From Bacteroidota bacterium (lineage in GTDB: Bacteria; Bacteroidota; Bacteroidia; Palsa-965), in NCBI GenBank assembly GCA_006218065.1, contig VBWE01000001.1, positions 75,099 to 139,098 on the forward strand: a DNA stretch of 64,000 nucleotides, read 5' to 3'. Position 1 is the stretch's first letter, and every line of letters starts with the position of its first letter. The position numbers and the translations under genes are program-made. Below are positions 17,153 to 26,470 of this stretch, piece after piece. The notes beneath the pieces are model-generated. The model was not told the DNA's origin. It did no database searches and saw only the letters and a program-made list of their open reading frames with translations.

Positions 17153-17376
17153 CAAATAAAATGGCAAAAAAGAAAAAACACAAGTAACGCCTCTTGTAAA
17201 AAGTTTGTCAGGCGTAGTGAATTTACCTGAAAACACCAATTACAAGAAATCGCCCCGAAGCCATTTGCTTAGAAAATACACAATGTCATAAATTACCACA
17301 GATTCAAAGAGTATAGACGATAACTGCCTCCATCTTCAATCCTGATGGCTATCGAGACAAATTGCACAATTGGCTT

Positions 17377-17384
17377 TACCTTTC
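17377..17384 (+). promoter_or_regulatory. -7 box TACCTTTC upstream of the lipoprotein
   Basis: 41 bases before the ATG at 17426. Confidence 0.35.
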
Positions 17385-17425
17385 GCAAGTATGATGCTCA
17401 AGCCCAAAACCTATAGTTACAATTA

Positions 17426-18037
17426 ATGAAACCCATTCCTTTCTGTATTTTGATTTTCTGTTTAGCTGCCTGCTCATCAGACAGTGAACATTTGTCGTCA
17501 GGAAAAAATCTGAAAGGGCAGCAAAAGGATTCAATCGATTATATCATTACCGAAAATTTCACCTTCTGGCAATCCGTACGAACACCCGCAGGCGATACCA
17601 CGGAAGTATATCTCCGGGAAATACTGTTTAAAAACGAAACTAAGAGACCGGTTTACCTGCCAATTCTCGTTCAGACAGTATCCGATTATTCCGTCTATTG
17701 TCCTGACCATTCGCTTGACAATAGAATAATTGCCGGGCACGCCACGCATCATTATGTATTAAGCCCGAATTCGGATAAAGCCGGTCGCTGGGCAATGAAT
17801 GTTGATTTCAATGCATCAAGCCAAAGACATAAACTGAAGGCCGGGACTGAGGAATCGTTTTACCTGGTAACAGCAAAGCACGACGAAACCAGGCTGCCTG
17901 CGGACAGCTTTGTTTTTAGAATTGACTATTGGCTTGATTCGTTGCCCGGTAAGCAAGGTCGCATGATTATAAAAAATCTATATACTTCCGGCAAAAAATT
18001 AATTGAGGTCAGTAAGTTCGTGTCGCTTGAGCGCTGA
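17426..18037 (+). CDS. lipoprotein of unknown function
   Basis: 203 residues. Signal peptide with lipobox (FCILIFCLAACSSDSE), so a lipid-anchored periplasmic or surface protein. The mature part is predicted beta-rich (NFTFWQSVRTPAGDTTEVYL, FVFRIDYWLDSLPG) without a family I recognise. Base composition looks more AT-rich than the flanking genes. Together with 17035-17425 it lies between the two copies of a 33-bp promoter-like segment, which suggests that this block was inserted or arose by duplication upstream of the rimB-like gene. Confidence 0.75.
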   Translation: MKPIPFCILIFCLAACSSDSEHLSSGKNLKGQQKDSIDYIITENFTFWQSVRTPAGDTTEVYLREILFKNETKRPVYLPILVQTVSDYSVYCPDHSLDNRIIAGHATHHYVLSPNSDKAGRWAMNVDFNASSQRHKLKAGTEESFYLVTAKHDETRLPADSFVFRIDYWLDSLPGKQGRMIIKNLYTSGKKLIEVSKFVSLER

Positions 18038-18104
18038 AATCACGGTCGCCGGATTGACCAGGCAACGGTAAAATTTTGAATTTCCACATCCCCCAAGTCC
18101 TTCT

Positions 18105-18112
18105 TACCTTTC
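18105..18112 (+). promoter_or_regulatory. -7 box TACCTTTC for the RimB-like gene (second copy)
   Basis: In the repeated 33-bp segment 18080-18112; 10 bases before the ATG at 18123. Confidence 0.45.
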
Positions 18113-18122
18113 GCATCACAAT

Positions 18123-18575
18123 ATGTCTAACAATAAAAACCCGCGCGAAAAACAAACCATCGGCCGCCGCGAGATCGTGAGTTTTCCTGACCTCGACCTG
18201 CAGGGCTTGGTGGCGAAGATCGATACCGGGGCGTACACCACAGCCCTGCACTGCAGCCACGTGCGCGTGGAAGACGGCGTGCTTTTTTTCCGGCTGCTGG
18301 ACGAGGAACATCCCGAGTACCAGGACCGGGATCACCGGTTCGCCGTTTTTCACCAGAAAGAGGTACGGAATTCGTTCGGGGAATCGGAGCTGCGGTATAT
18401 CATCAAAACGCGTATCCGCATGGGCAGGCGAATCATAAAATGCATAATTTCGTTATCGGATCGCGGCAATATGCGGTATCCCGTCCTCATCGGGCGAAGG
18501 CTTTTGAAAAACCGGTTTGTTGTGGATGTTTCACAGGAGAACCTGCTTACTGAAAACGAAACGAAATCATTCTGA
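18123..18575 (+). CDS. RimK-associated retropepsin-like (zinc) protease family protein
   Basis: 150 residues. Belongs to the ATP-dependent zinc protease / retropepsin-like family (PF05618) usually encoded beside rimK; the Pseudomonas member is RimB. The active-site-like motif is AKIDTGAYTTALHC (D-T-G), preceded by GRREIVSFPDL and followed later by YPVLIGRRLLKNRFVVDV. In Pseudomonas the partner trims glutamate tails added by RimK to ribosomal protein S6; that role is inferred here from context. The rimK gene follows 192 bp downstream, separated by a palindromic repeat. Confidence 0.85.
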   Translation: MSNNKNPREKQTIGRREIVSFPDLDLQGLVAKIDTGAYTTALHCSHVRVEDGVLFFRLLDEEHPEYQDRDHRFAVFHQKEVRNSFGESELRYIIKTRIRMGRRIIKCIISLSDRGNMRYPVLIGRRLLKNRFVVDVSQENLLTENETKSF

Positions 18576-18654
18576 ACGAATTTTCAATTCACGATCCACC
18601 AAAACCAATTTTCCAGTTATCGTTTCTCCCGGAATCATTATGCATAAACAAACA

Positions 18655-18727
18655 ACCACAGAGGCACAGAGCGCACAGAGGCACACAGAGTCTCCGTGGT
18701 TCTCTGTGTTCTCCGTGTCTCCGTGGT
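18655..18727. repeat. intergenic hairpin of CACAGAGGCACAGAG / CTCTGTGTTCTCCGTG type
   Basis: Left arm ACCACAGAGGCACAGAG... (18655-18690) and right arm ...TGTCTCCGTGGT (18691-18727) pair imperfectly over ~35 bases with almost no loop. The word is familiar from intergenic repeats in many unrelated bacteria. It lies between the RimB-like gene and rimK. Confidence 0.8.
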
Positions 18728-18753
18728 CAGCTTACCCGCAAAACTCCCGTCTC

Positions 18754-18761
18754 TAATTTTA
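18754..18761 (+). promoter_or_regulatory. -7 box TAATTTTA just before rimK
   Basis: TAnnTTTA box ending 6 bases before the ATG at 18768; rimK may therefore have its own start point despite the upstream partner. Confidence 0.35.
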
Positions 18762-18767
18762 TCGTCT

Positions 18768-19655
18768 ATGAAAATCGCCATCCTCTCACGCAACGCGAAC
18801 CTGTATTCGACGAAGCGGCTGATTGAAGCCGGCAAAAAACGCGGACACGATATCGTGGTGATGGATCACCTGAAATGCGTGCTCCTGATCGAATCGGGTC
18901 AGCCCACCATACATTACCGGGGCGAAAAAGTAACCGGCATCGACGCCATCATCCCGCGTATCGGCGCTTCGGTTACGATGTACGGCGCAGCGGTGGTGCG
19001 GCAGTTCGAGCAGATGAAAGTGTTTTCGTCCGTCGAATCGCAGGCGCTGGTACGTTCGCGCGACAAGCTGCGCAGCCTGCAGCTCCTGGCCAAGGCCGGC
19101 GTGGGTATGCCGAAAACCGCGTTCGCTTCCACACCGAACAATATCAACGACCTGCTCAAACTTGTGGGCGATGCGCCGGTGGTGATCAAACTGCTGGAAG
19201 GCACGCAGGGCATCGGCGTGATCCTGGCGGAAACACATAATTCGGCCAAGTCGGTGATCGAAGCGTTTATGGATGTGAACGTGGAAATCCTCGTGCAGGA
19301 ATTCATCGCCGAAGCCAAGGGAGCCGATATCCGCGCATTTATCGTTGACGGGCAAATCGTAGGTGCGATGCGCAGGCAGGGCGCCGCCGGCGACTTCCGT
19401 TCCAACCTGCACCGCGGAGGAAAAGCGACGCTCGTGCAACTGAGCCCGGAGGAAAAAGCGACCGCCATCAAATCCGTAAAAAAATTAGGTCTCGCCATCG
19501 CCGGTGTGGATATGCTGCAAAGCAAACGCGGCCCGCTGGTGATGGAAGTGAATTCCTCGCCGGGACTGGAAGGCATCGAAGGCGCAACCGGTGTGGATAT
19601 TGCCGGGAAGATTATCGAGTACGTGGAAAGGAATGAGTTTCATACGCATATGTAA
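18768..19655 (+). CDS. rimK: ribosomal protein S6--L-glutamate ligase, ATP-grasp
   Basis: 295 residues from ATG 18768 ([18 protein letters not shown]); the longer in-frame start reads through the palindromic repeat and is rejected. ATP-grasp enzyme that adds glutamate residues to the C-terminus of ribosomal protein S6. Seen: an N-terminal pre-ATP-grasp domain with [20 protein letters not shown], the ATP-binding lysine/loop region [18 protein letters not shown], and metal/active-site residues in [16 protein letters not shown] and [16 protein letters not shown]. Usual length. Coupled functionally to the upstream RimB-like protease family gene. Confidence 0.95.
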   Translation: MKIAILSRNANLYSTKRLIEAGKKRGHDIVVMDHLKCVLLIESGQPTIHYRGEKVTGIDAIIPRIGASVTMYGAAVVRQFEQMKVFSSVESQALVRSRDKLRSLQLLAKAGVGMPKTAFASTPNNINDLLKLVGDAPVVIKLLEGTQGIGVILAETHNSAKSVIEAFMDVNVEILVQEFIAEAKGADIRAFIVDGQIVGAMRRQGAAGDFRSNLHRGGKATLVQLSPEEKATAIKSVKKLGLAIAGVDMLQSKRGPLVMEVNSSPGLEGIEGATGVDIAGKIIEYVERNEFHTHM

Positions 19656-19734
19656 CACACTTAGTCCTGATACATTCCTCCGTGTTTTTGCATCCATGAA
19701 AAGCGGGGTTTGCGTCGGAACAGGTCTTATCAAA

Positions 19735-19838
19735 GCGGCAGGAGGCAGCGGCAGTCATTTGGTGCGCTTCGCATGTCGCCTGGATTTTCCAGGGACATTG
19801 CTGTAATACGGAAACTGCCGCTGCCGACTGCCGCTCGA
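19735..19838. repeat. intergenic hairpin, GCGGCAGTCGGCAG family, copy 1
   Basis: Left arm GCGGCAGGAGGCAGCGGCAG (from 19735) pairs with ACTGCCGCTGCCGACTGCCG near 19814-19834; the loop contains GACATTGCTGTAATAC. The same arrangement occurs at 57836-57925. Confidence 0.75.
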
Positions 19839-19862
19839 AACAGACATACGGAAATACGATCA

Positions 19863-19870
19863 TACATTTG
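19863..19870 (+). promoter_or_regulatory. -7 box TACATTTG for the exonuclease gene
   Basis: Full match to TAnnTTTG, 23 bases before the ATG at 19894. Confidence 0.5.
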
Positions 19871-19893
19871 TACTTAGAACTACGTTTTAAACT

Positions 19894-20610
19894 ATGCTCG
19901 AGTCGCTAAATTTAGATCACATTCTTTTCCTGGACATCGAAACTGTTCCGGCATACCCGGTTTACGACAAGGCGCCGGAGAAGTGGCAGAAGCTCTGGGA
20001 CCAGAAAGCGAAATTTTTCCGCGACCGGAACGAGGAGGATACGCCGGCTTCGGTGTATGATCGCGCGGGGATTTATGCGGAGTTTGGGAAGATCGTTTGT
20101 ATTTCCGTGGGTGCGATAAAAAAGAACGGCGGATTTCACCTGCGTTCGTTTGCGGACCACGACGAGAAAAAATTACTGGCGGATTTCGCGGCCCTGCTGC
20201 ACGAACGGTATAACGGTCCGCTGCACCGGCTCTGCGCGCATAACGGCAAGGAATTCGACTACCCGTACATCGCGCGGCGCATGGTGGTGCACGGCATCAA
20301 ACTGCCGCAGTTGCTCGACATCACCGGCAAAAAACCCTGGGAGATCAACCTGCTCGATACGATGGAGATGTGGAAATTCGGCGATTACAAAAGTTATACG
20401 TCCATCAGCCTGCTCGCCGCACTTTTCGATATTCCCACGCCGAAAGACGATATCAACGGAAGCCAGGTGTACGGTGTATACTATAATGAAAATGATCTTG
20501 CGCGGATCGTGGTGTATTGCCAGAAGGACGTGCTGACGGTAGCGCAACTGCTTAGACGTTACAGAGGGGAACCGTTGATCCCGGAAGAACTCGTAACCAT
20601 ATCGACTTAA
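19894..20610 (+). CDS. predicted 3'-5' exonuclease, DEDDy PolB-like
   Basis: 238 residues. RNase H-like fold of the family annotated as predicted 3'-5' exonuclease related to the PolB exonuclease domain. Motif Exo I is FLDIETVPA, Exo II lies in LCAHNGKEFDYPYIARRM, and Exo III is YCQKDVLTVAQLLRR with the Y-x3-D arrangement (VVYCQKD). The acidic residues coordinate two metal ions. It probably trims or degrades DNA ends; a partner polymerase is not encoded nearby. The stop codon TAA lies inside the left arm of the following hairpin. Confidence 0.9.
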   Translation: MLESLNLDHILFLDIETVPAYPVYDKAPEKWQKLWDQKAKFFRDRNEEDTPASVYDRAGIYAEFGKIVCISVGAIKKNGGFHLRSFADHDEKKLLADFAALLHERYNGPLHRLCAHNGKEFDYPYIARRMVVHGIKLPQLLDITGKKPWEINLLDTMEMWKFGDYKSYTSISLLAALFDIPTPKDDINGSQVYGVYYNENDLARIVVYCQKDVLTVAQLLRRYRGEPLIPEELVTIST

Positions 20611-20673
20611 TTTGCGATTGCCGATTTTGGATTTGCGATTTACCGTCGTTCAAAATCGGCAATCGCAAATTAA
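20607..20673. repeat. intergenic hairpin, GATTGCCGATTTTG family, perfect 23-bp arms
   Basis: 20607-20629 and 20651-20673 are exact reverse complements with a 21-base loop. The left arm contains the stop of the exonuclease gene. Related words occur in the inverted repeats at 33901-34045 and 35951-36105. Confidence 0.85.
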
Positions 20674-20695
20674 TCACCGAATACTCCGCCTTGTA

Positions 20696-21319
20696 ATGCA
20701 AAACTATACGTTCCGTTTTTCCGTACTCTTATCCGCACTCGCCGCAGGCCTGTTATTTTCCTGTAGTAACGAGCCGGAAACGGATCGTGTCCTGCGCAGC
20801 TTTCCTTCTCCCCTGCCGGAAATTCTGAAAAACGACAGCGCAGCTTTCCGCGGCATCGGGCTGGGCATGAACGTGAACGCGGTTAAACAACGCTGCAACC
20901 CGAAAACGCTGACGCTGGGCGAAGCGGACAATCTACTGTATGAAGATTCGCTCGCCGGGAAAACCAGTTTTACATACGAGTTTAATTTCGATTCGCTGGG
21001 GCTGAAGGAAATCCAGGTGGATATTTACCAGCGCGACAGTGCGGATGCGGAGCTGATGTTCGGGCGGTTCATGGACTATTTTTCCAGAATCTACGGTCAG
21101 CCCGAATCGGTGCAGGAATTCCGGCGCTGGAAGGTTCCCGGGCAAATGCGTCCGACGGCGATTATCCTGAAGGACGAGAGCGCGGAATACGGTTACGGGA
21201 AATTAGCGCTCACGGTTTACGATACCGATATGACCGATGTGATTTTTATAGAGGGTGGTGAATTCCAAATGGGTACGCCGGAGGATTCGCTGGGGCGGGA
21301 TTCGGTGAGGGTGTTTTAG
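20696..21319 (+). CDS. lipoprotein ending in a truncated FGE-sulfatase-like motif
   Basis: 207 residues from ATG 20696, which opens the lipoprotein signal MQNYTFRFSVLLSALAAGLL / FSCSNE; the longer frame reads back into the hairpin. The mature domain (~45-180) begins FRGIGLGMNVNAVKQRC, reminiscent of SmpA-like beta lipoproteins, and is otherwise unassigned. The last 25 residues, VIFIEGGEFQMGTPEDSLG, resemble the N-terminal signature of formylglycine-generating-enzyme-type domains, but the protein stops there, so it may be a truncated two-domain protein. Lipid-anchored. Probably monocistronic. Confidence 0.75.
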   Translation: MQNYTFRFSVLLSALAAGLLFSCSNEPETDRVLRSFPSPLPEILKNDSAAFRGIGLGMNVNAVKQRCNPKTLTLGEADNLLYEDSLAGKTSFTYEFNFDSLGLKEIQVDIYQRDSADAELMFGRFMDYFSRIYGQPESVQEFRRWKVPGQMRPTAIILKDESAEYGYGKLALTVYDTDMTDVIFIEGGEFQMGTPEDSLGRDSVRVF

Positions 21320-21726
21320 AGCCTGTTAGGCGGACTCCGCAGTGAAACATATACGTTATGGTCATTGCGAGCCTGCTTTTTCAAGACATTTATCTTTATC
21401 CATAAACTCGAATTCCTGGATCTTCGTCATGACACTATTTTATCCTTTCAAATTTACTAAAAATACGTTGTTTGATGCTCCGGAGCTGCCCTTTTAGCCC
21501 CGATTGCAGCGGATGCCCCGCAGTGAAACAGGCGCTTTGAATGAAGCCGGAACGTACGCGGAGCAGCAGCGGAAAGCGGGAGCCGCCGGTGATTTGATGC
21601 GCCGCAGATGCGCTTCCGAAAGCCATTCGTCCCTGCACGATTCCCCTTCATCTAAAGCCCCGCAGCATATTTGGCGAAACGGCATTATTCCCTTACTTTT
21701 AGGCTCTTTGCGAAGATTTTTCCTCT
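21320..21726. other. non-coding stretch, contains a possible structured element
   Basis: No gene is supported. Apart from the element at about 21484-21600 it holds GGTCATTGCGAG, a common intergenic word, and an AT-rich part (21380-21475). The last 60 bases lead into the ABC ATPase gene without a clear -7 box. Confidence 0.65.
21484..21600 (+). ncRNA. possible structured intergenic element (AGCCCCGATTGCAGCGG type)
   Basis: Contains TTTTAGCCCCGATTGCAGCGG and, about 70 bases on, CAGCGGAAAGCGGGAGCC, an arrangement that from memory recurs between genes in many Bacteroidota and may correspond to the Flavo-1 RNA motif. I could not fold or search it. Low confidence. Confidence 0.3.
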
Positions 21727-23541
21727 ATGGAGCATAACAACAGAACCCTGCTGGAATTCCGGAACCTCGTAACCGAATTCCGCACGGAAAATGAGACGAT
21801 CAAGGCGGTGAATGATATTTCGTTCACCATCAACAAAGGAGAAACCGTCGGTGTGGTTGGTGAATCGGGATCCGGCAAATCCGTTACGGCTTTGTCGGCC
21901 ATGCGCCTGATCCCGAATCCTCCCGGGATTATCGCCAGCGGGGAAATCCTTTTCCATAACAAAACCGGGCAGATCATCGACCTGACCAAGCTGCCCGAAA
22001 ACGAGATGCGCCGCTACCGGGGCAACGAAATCGCCATGATTTTCCAGGAACCGATGACTTCGCTCAACCCGGTTTATACCTGCGGAAACCAGGTGATGGA
22101 AGCCATCCGCCTGCACCAGAAACTGGGCGCTTCGGCCGCCAAAGCCCGTACTATTGATCTTTTCCGGGAAGTGATGCTTCCCGAGCCCGAACATATTTTT
22201 TCGAAATACCCGCACCAGATTTCCGGCGGGCAGAAACAGCGCGTGATGATCGCGATGGCCATGTCGTGCCAGCCGTCGATCCTCGTGGCCGACGAACCGA
22301 CCACGGCCCTGGACGTTACCGTGCAGAAAACCATCCTCGACCTGATGCTCAAGCTCCAGAACGAGCACGATATGGGCATCATGTTCATCACGCACGATCT
22401 CGGCGTAATTGCCGAGCTGGCGGATAAAGTGGTGGTGATGTACAAAGGAAAAATCGTGGAGCAGGGAAGCGTACTCGAAATTTTTTCCAACCCGCAGCAT
22501 CCTTACACCAAGGGCCTGCTCGCCTGCCGCCCCCCGCTGAACCGCCGCCTGCACTGGCTGCCCACCGTTTCGGATTTTATGACCACGGATGAAACCGGCA
22601 ACGTGCGCGAAAGCGACCGCACCGTGCTGCAGGTAACCGAACAACTGACGCTTACCGGTGAAGAACGCCGCCGCCAGCACGAAGTGCTTTACGCGAAAAA
22701 ACCGATCCTGCAACTGCGCAACGTCAAAACCTGGTTCTCGAAAAAGAAAAACATATTTGGCAAATCGCTCGATTATACCAAGGCGGTTGACGATGTGAGC
22801 TTCGACGTTTATCCCGGCGAAACACTCGGCCTGGTAGGCGAATCGGGCTGCGGGAAAACCACGCTCGGCCGCACTATCCTGCGCCTGATCGAGCCGATGA
22901 GCGGGCAGATCATTTACAAAGACCAGGACCTGCTGAGCCTTTCACCTTCGGTCATGCGCGCACTGCGCAAGGAAATGCAGATCATTTTCCAGGATCCGTA
23001 TTCTTCGCTCAACCCGCGGATCACTATCGGCGATGCGCTGATGGAACCCATGCGCGTGCACAAAATCCTGAACAACGATAAAGCGCGGAAAGAAAAAGTG
23101 ATCGAACTGCTGCACCGCGTGAATATGAACGAGACGCATTTTTACCGGTACCCGCACGAGTTTTCGGGCGGACAGCGGCAGCGGATATGCATTGCCCGCG
23201 CGCTCGCGCTCAACCCGCAGTTCATCATCTGCGACGAGTCGGTTTCGGCGCTCGACGTTTCGGTACAGGCCCAGGTGCTCAACCTGCTGAACGAACTGAA
23301 AAAAGAATTCGGGTTCACCTATATTTTTATTTCGCACGATCTGTCGGTGGTGAAATTCATGTGCGACCGCATGGTGGTGATGAACCAGGGCGTGATCGAA
23401 GAGATGGGTGACGCGGATGAAATCTGCTCGAACCCGAAAACGGATTATACGCGCCGCCTGATCAGCGCCATCCCGAAAGGTGAACTGGAAGACATCCGCG
23501 CCTCGATGGCCCGCAAACGGATGCGGCATGAAGCGGTGTAA
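21727..23541 (+). CDS. fused two-domain ABC transporter ATPase, oligopeptide/dipeptide (Dpp/Opp) type
   Basis: 604 residues with two complete ABC domains, i.e. a fusion of the DppD and DppF subunits as in GsiA. Domain 1: Walker [11 protein letters not shown], signature [11 protein letters not shown], Walker [13 protein letters not shown]. Domain 2: Walker [12 protein letters not shown], signature [15 protein letters not shown], Walker [13 protein letters not shown]. Each is followed by the oligopeptide-type C-terminal tail ([32 protein letters not shown]). It would power import of peptides or similar solutes at the inner membrane. No permease or binding protein lies next to it, so those are encoded elsewhere. 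Confidence 0.93.
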   Translation: MEHNNRTLLEFRNLVTEFRTENETIKAVNDISFTINKGETVGVVGESGSGKSVTALSAMRLIPNPPGIIASGEILFHNKTGQIIDLTKLPENEMRRYRGNEIAMIFQEPMTSLNPVYTCGNQVMEAIRLHQKLGASAAKARTIDLFREVMLPEPEHIFSKYPHQISGGQKQRVMIAMAMSCQPSILVADEPTTALDVTVQKTILDLMLKLQNEHDMGIMFITHDLGVIAELADKVVVMYKGKIVEQGSVLEIFSNPQHPYTKGLLACRPPLNRRLHWLPTVSDFMTTDETGNVRESDRTVLQVTEQLTLTGEERRRQHEVLYAKKPILQLRNVKTWFSKKKNIFGKSLDYTKAVDDVSFDVYPGETLGLVGESGCGKTTLGRTILRLIEPMSGQIIYKDQDLLSLSPSVMRALRKEMQIIFQDPYSSLNPRITIGDALMEPMRVHKILNNDKARKEKVIELLHRVNMNETHFYRYPHEFSGGQRQRICIARALALNPQFIICDESVSALDVSVQAQVLNLLNELKKEFGFTYIFISHDLSVVKFMCDRMVVMNQGVIEEMGDADEICSNPKTDYTRRLISAIPKGELEDIRASMARKRMRHEAV

Positions 23542-23616
23542 TGTTGTGCACCCTTCGTCTCCGCTCAGGGTGACACCATTACCACTCAGAGTAACGTCAT
23601 TATTTTTTAAACACAG

Positions 23617-25029
23617 ATGAATACGCGAGAACGTTCACAGTCGCTTTTCCGCAGCCTGCTGGTTCTTGGCGGCGGGGCTTTGCTGCTGGCGTTCATGGCT
23701 TTTTACAACGGTTACGCGCTCACGTATCCCGACACCGGTGCGTATATCCGCGCGGGTATGGAAGGCGTCGTTCCGAACGACCGGCCGATCGCTTACGGAC
23801 TTTTCATCCGCCACGTGAGCCTGCACGATACGCTGTGGCTGGTGGTGCTGGCGCAGTGCCTGCTCACGGCCTGGACCATCCGGCTTTTCATCCGCAGTTT
23901 TGTCACGAAGTTCAATCACGATCTTCTTTTTTTCATCAGTATCGGGCTGCTGACGGCGTTCACCTGCCTTTCGCAAAAATCGAGCACGCTCCTGCCCGAT
24001 TTCCTCACGGCCCCGCTCGGCCTGCTGGTGACGGTATGGCTCTTCCGTCCGCCGGGAAAAATGCGCGACAAAATTATCAGCCTGGTCATCGTGGTATTCG
24101 CGCTTCTTTCGCATACATCGCATGTATTTATTCTGATTCTCGCCCTGGTTTTTGTGCTGCTGCTCCGCCTGCGGAAAAAATCGGGGCTGCGTGAAATTCC
24201 GCGGAAGCGTTTTGTTTTTGCGGCAGGGCTGATCGTTTCCGCTTTCCTGCTGCTCGGCACGTTGAACCTGGGTTACTCCGGGCGTTTTTTCATCAACCAG
24301 AACCAGCATATTTTTTTAATGGGGCGGATGGTTGATGCGGGCATCGTGGAAGAATACTTAAATGCGAACTGCGATAAAAAAAATTACAGCCTTTGCGCGT
24401 ATAAAGATTCGCTGCCGTATTCCGACTTTATCTGGGATTACGTGCGCAGCCCGCTTTACAAAGTGGGCGGATGGGAACATACCCGGCCGGAGTTCAACCG
24501 GCTGATGGGCGATATGCTCCGTGATCCGCGCTGCCTGAAACGCATCGTAACCAAATCGGCGGAATATTCCGCGCGCCAGTTTTTCGACTTCCGGATGGAC
24601 CTGGGCAGCGAGAACCCGGAACAGGGGCCCGGCTCGCCGTCGTACATCGAAGTGTACCGGCATTTTCACCACGAACTGCGCAGCTATTCCTCGGCCCTGC
24701 AGCAGCACGACGGGCTGAACTACCGGCGCATGGAAAACAGCCAGTACGTTTTTGTTTTCCTTTCCTGGTTCCTGCTAATTTTATTTTTCACAATGAAAAA
24801 TATCCGTGAAAGAATAACGTCACTTGGCCCGGTGGTACGATTCCTTTTTCTTTTCGTCGCGGCCAACGCGGTGATCTGCGGTTGTCTTTCGGTGGTGCTG
24901 CCGCGTTACCAGACGCGCGTGATCTGGATATTTCCTTTGCTCCTGCTCATCGCGCTTGCTGAAACGGGCATATTGAGTCATCTCACCGACCGCCTGAAAA
25001 AATTAATCCCCGGCGGAAACACGAACTGA
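23617..25029 (+). CDS. polytopic membrane protein, GT-C-like
   Basis: 470 residues with about ten hydrophobic helices (SLLVLGGGALLLAFMAFYNG, FVFAAGLIVSAFLLLGTLNL, FVFLSWFLLILFF). After the first helix comes YALTYPDTGAYIRAGMEG, an acidic extracellular loop placed like the catalytic loop of GT-C glycosyltransferases; no formal family match is claimed. A large periplasmic loop (~240-385) follows. The stop overlaps the ATG of the next membrane protein (TGATG at 25027-25031), so the two are translationally coupled. The cluster setting suggests surface polysaccharide or glycoprotein assembly. Confidence 0.75.
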   Translation: MNTRERSQSLFRSLLVLGGGALLLAFMAFYNGYALTYPDTGAYIRAGMEGVVPNDRPIAYGLFIRHVSLHDTLWLVVLAQCLLTAWTIRLFIRSFVTKFNHDLLFFISIGLLTAFTCLSQKSSTLLPDFLTAPLGLLVTVWLFRPPGKMRDKIISLVIVVFALLSHTSHVFILILALVFVLLLRLRKKSGLREIPRKRFVFAAGLIVSAFLLLGTLNLGYSGRFFINQNQHIFLMGRMVDAGIVEEYLNANCDKKNYSLCAYKDSLPYSDFIWDYVRSPLYKVGGWEHTRPEFNRLMGDMLRDPRCLKRIVTKSAEYSARQFFDFRMDLGSENPEQGPGSPSYIEVYRHFHHELRSYSSALQQHDGLNYRRMENSQYVFVFLSWFLLILFFTMKNIRERITSLGPVVRFLFLFVAANAVICGCLSVVLPRYQTRVIWIFPLLLLIALAETGILSHLTDRLKKLIPGGNTN

Positions 25030-26465
25030 TGCCTAACGCAGCCGATACGTTTTCCAGGAAAAGGCAGCTGACTTTGCTTGCCGGTGTGGCTGCGGGATTT
25101 GCCGTGCTGTTGTTTTACTTTTTTATTTCCGACGGGTATTCGGATGTGGGCGACGGCATCCAGCACTACCAGATCGCAAAGTATTCGTGGACGCATCCCG
25201 AACTTTTCCTGCATCACTGGGGAAAACCGTTTTACATTTTGGTCAGCAGCCCGTTTGCGCAGTTCGGTTACGGCGGAACGGTTTTGTTCAACCTGTTTTG
25301 CGCGGCGGGCACGGCCTGGTTTGCGGGAAAATCCGTACACCTGCTGGGGTATCGTTTCGCGGGCTTTTCCGCATTGCTGACTGTTTTTTGTCCGCTGTAT
25401 TTCACGGTAGCCATCAGCGGGCTCACCGAACCTTTTTTCGGTTTTATACTCGTGCTTTCGGTTTGGCTGATGCTGAAAAAAAAGCGGGGCTGGGCGGCGG
25501 CGGTTGTTTCGTTTCTTCCGTTCATCCGCAGCGAAGGATTTCTTTTGCTGCCGCTGTTCGGTTTGCTCCTGCTCATCCGCCGCGACTGGCGGGCGATCCC
25601 GATGCTGGCTTTGGGAACAATCGTCTACAGCATAGCCGGCGGAATAGCGACAGGTGATTTTCTCTGGGTGATCCACGATAATCCGTACAAAGGCGAAGAC
25701 CTTTACGGCAGCGGAAGTTTTTTTCATTTTGCCAAAAACAACGAAATCCTGCTCGGCAGTTCGGGTGTTGTGCTTTTTCTCGCCGCCGGGATATGGACGC
25801 TGATCCGCCTGGGCAGCCGGAAAAAACAGGGCGCTCTTTTTGCTGAAGAATTACTGCTCGTGTACGGTGCGTTCACCGTGTATTTTATCGCGCACAGTAT
25901 TTTCTGGGCGTACGGACTTTTCGGTTCGTACGGTTTGCTGCGCGTGATGGCGGCCGTAACGCCGCTCGCCGCGATCGCTGTGGCCGGCATCCTCAGCCTG
26001 ATGCGGGATAATTTTTTACAGCGCATGTGGCTGCCGCCGCTGATCGCTTTGTTCGCGCTTTCGCTGAACATCGTGCAGACACTTCGGCAAAGCCGTGTTC
26101 CGTTTCATGTGGACAACGAACAGTATCCTGCGGTGGAAGCCGGGAAGTGGCTGAAAAAAAACACGGCCGGGCAGATGCTGTATTGCCAGCATCCGTTCAT
26201 CATTTTTCTTTCGGATTACGATCCGTTCGACCGGAACAGGTCGCGCAATTTATGGGATATGCAGGCGGAAGCGGGGAAACTGGAAAGCGGTTCCATCATC
26301 ATCTGGGATTCGCATTTCGGCCCGGTGGAAGGACGGCTTCCGCTGGACTCGCTGCTGAACAGGCCCGACCTGGAAAACGTATTCCAGGCCAGGTCGCCGA
26401 AAGAAGAATTCCGCAGCGCGGGAAAACCGGAATGGCCGGCGGTGTATATTTTCAGGGTGAAGTGA
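25029..26465 (+). CDS. polytopic membrane glycosyltransferase-like protein
   Basis: 478 residues with ~11 membrane helices. The first loop DVGDGIQHYQIAKYSWTHPE and HHWGKPFYILVSSPFAQFGY closely match the protein encoded at 27322-29187 on the other strand (GDGLNHHFIAKSSW, HWGKPLYTLFSSPFAQAG), and both carry a later WDSHFGPVEGRLPL / WDSYFGPNEGLVPL segment, so they are paralogues. The aspartate-rich first loop is in the position used by GT-C enzymes that take polyprenyl-phosphate sugars. It lacks the extra C-terminal beta domain of its paralogue. It is convergent with the GT2 gene, only 5 bp apart. Confidence 0.8.
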   Translation: MPNAADTFSRKRQLTLLAGVAAGFAVLLFYFFISDGYSDVGDGIQHYQIAKYSWTHPELFLHHWGKPFYILVSSPFAQFGYGGTVLFNLFCAAGTAWFAGKSVHLLGYRFAGFSALLTVFCPLYFTVAISGLTEPFFGFILVLSVWLMLKKKRGWAAAVVSFLPFIRSEGFLLLPLFGLLLLIRRDWRAIPMLALGTIVYSIAGGIATGDFLWVIHDNPYKGEDLYGSGSFFHFAKNNEILLGSSGVVLFLAAGIWTLIRLGSRKKQGALFAEELLLVYGAFTVYFIAHSIFWAYGLFGSYGLLRVMAAVTPLAAIAVAGILSLMRDNFLQRMWLPPLIALFALSLNIVQTLRQSRVPFHVDNEQYPAVEAGKWLKKNTAGQMLYCQHPFIIFLSDYDPFDRNRSRNLWDMQAEAGKLESGSIIIWDSHFGPVEGRLPLDSLLNRPDLENVFQARSPKEEFRSAGKPEWPAVYIFRVK

Positions 26466-26470
26466 CTGTT

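Larger units (their letters stand above)
17035..17425. other. AT-rich non-coding stretch
   Basis: No solid gene. It contains a promoter-like segment (17120-17152) that is repeated at 18080-18112, followed by a tiny frame ATGGCAAAAAAGAAAAAACA (MAKKKKHK, stop at 17187) which may be the stump of a gene. The remainder to 17376 is visibly poorer in GC than its neighbours and shows no feature I can name. Confidence 0.65.
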
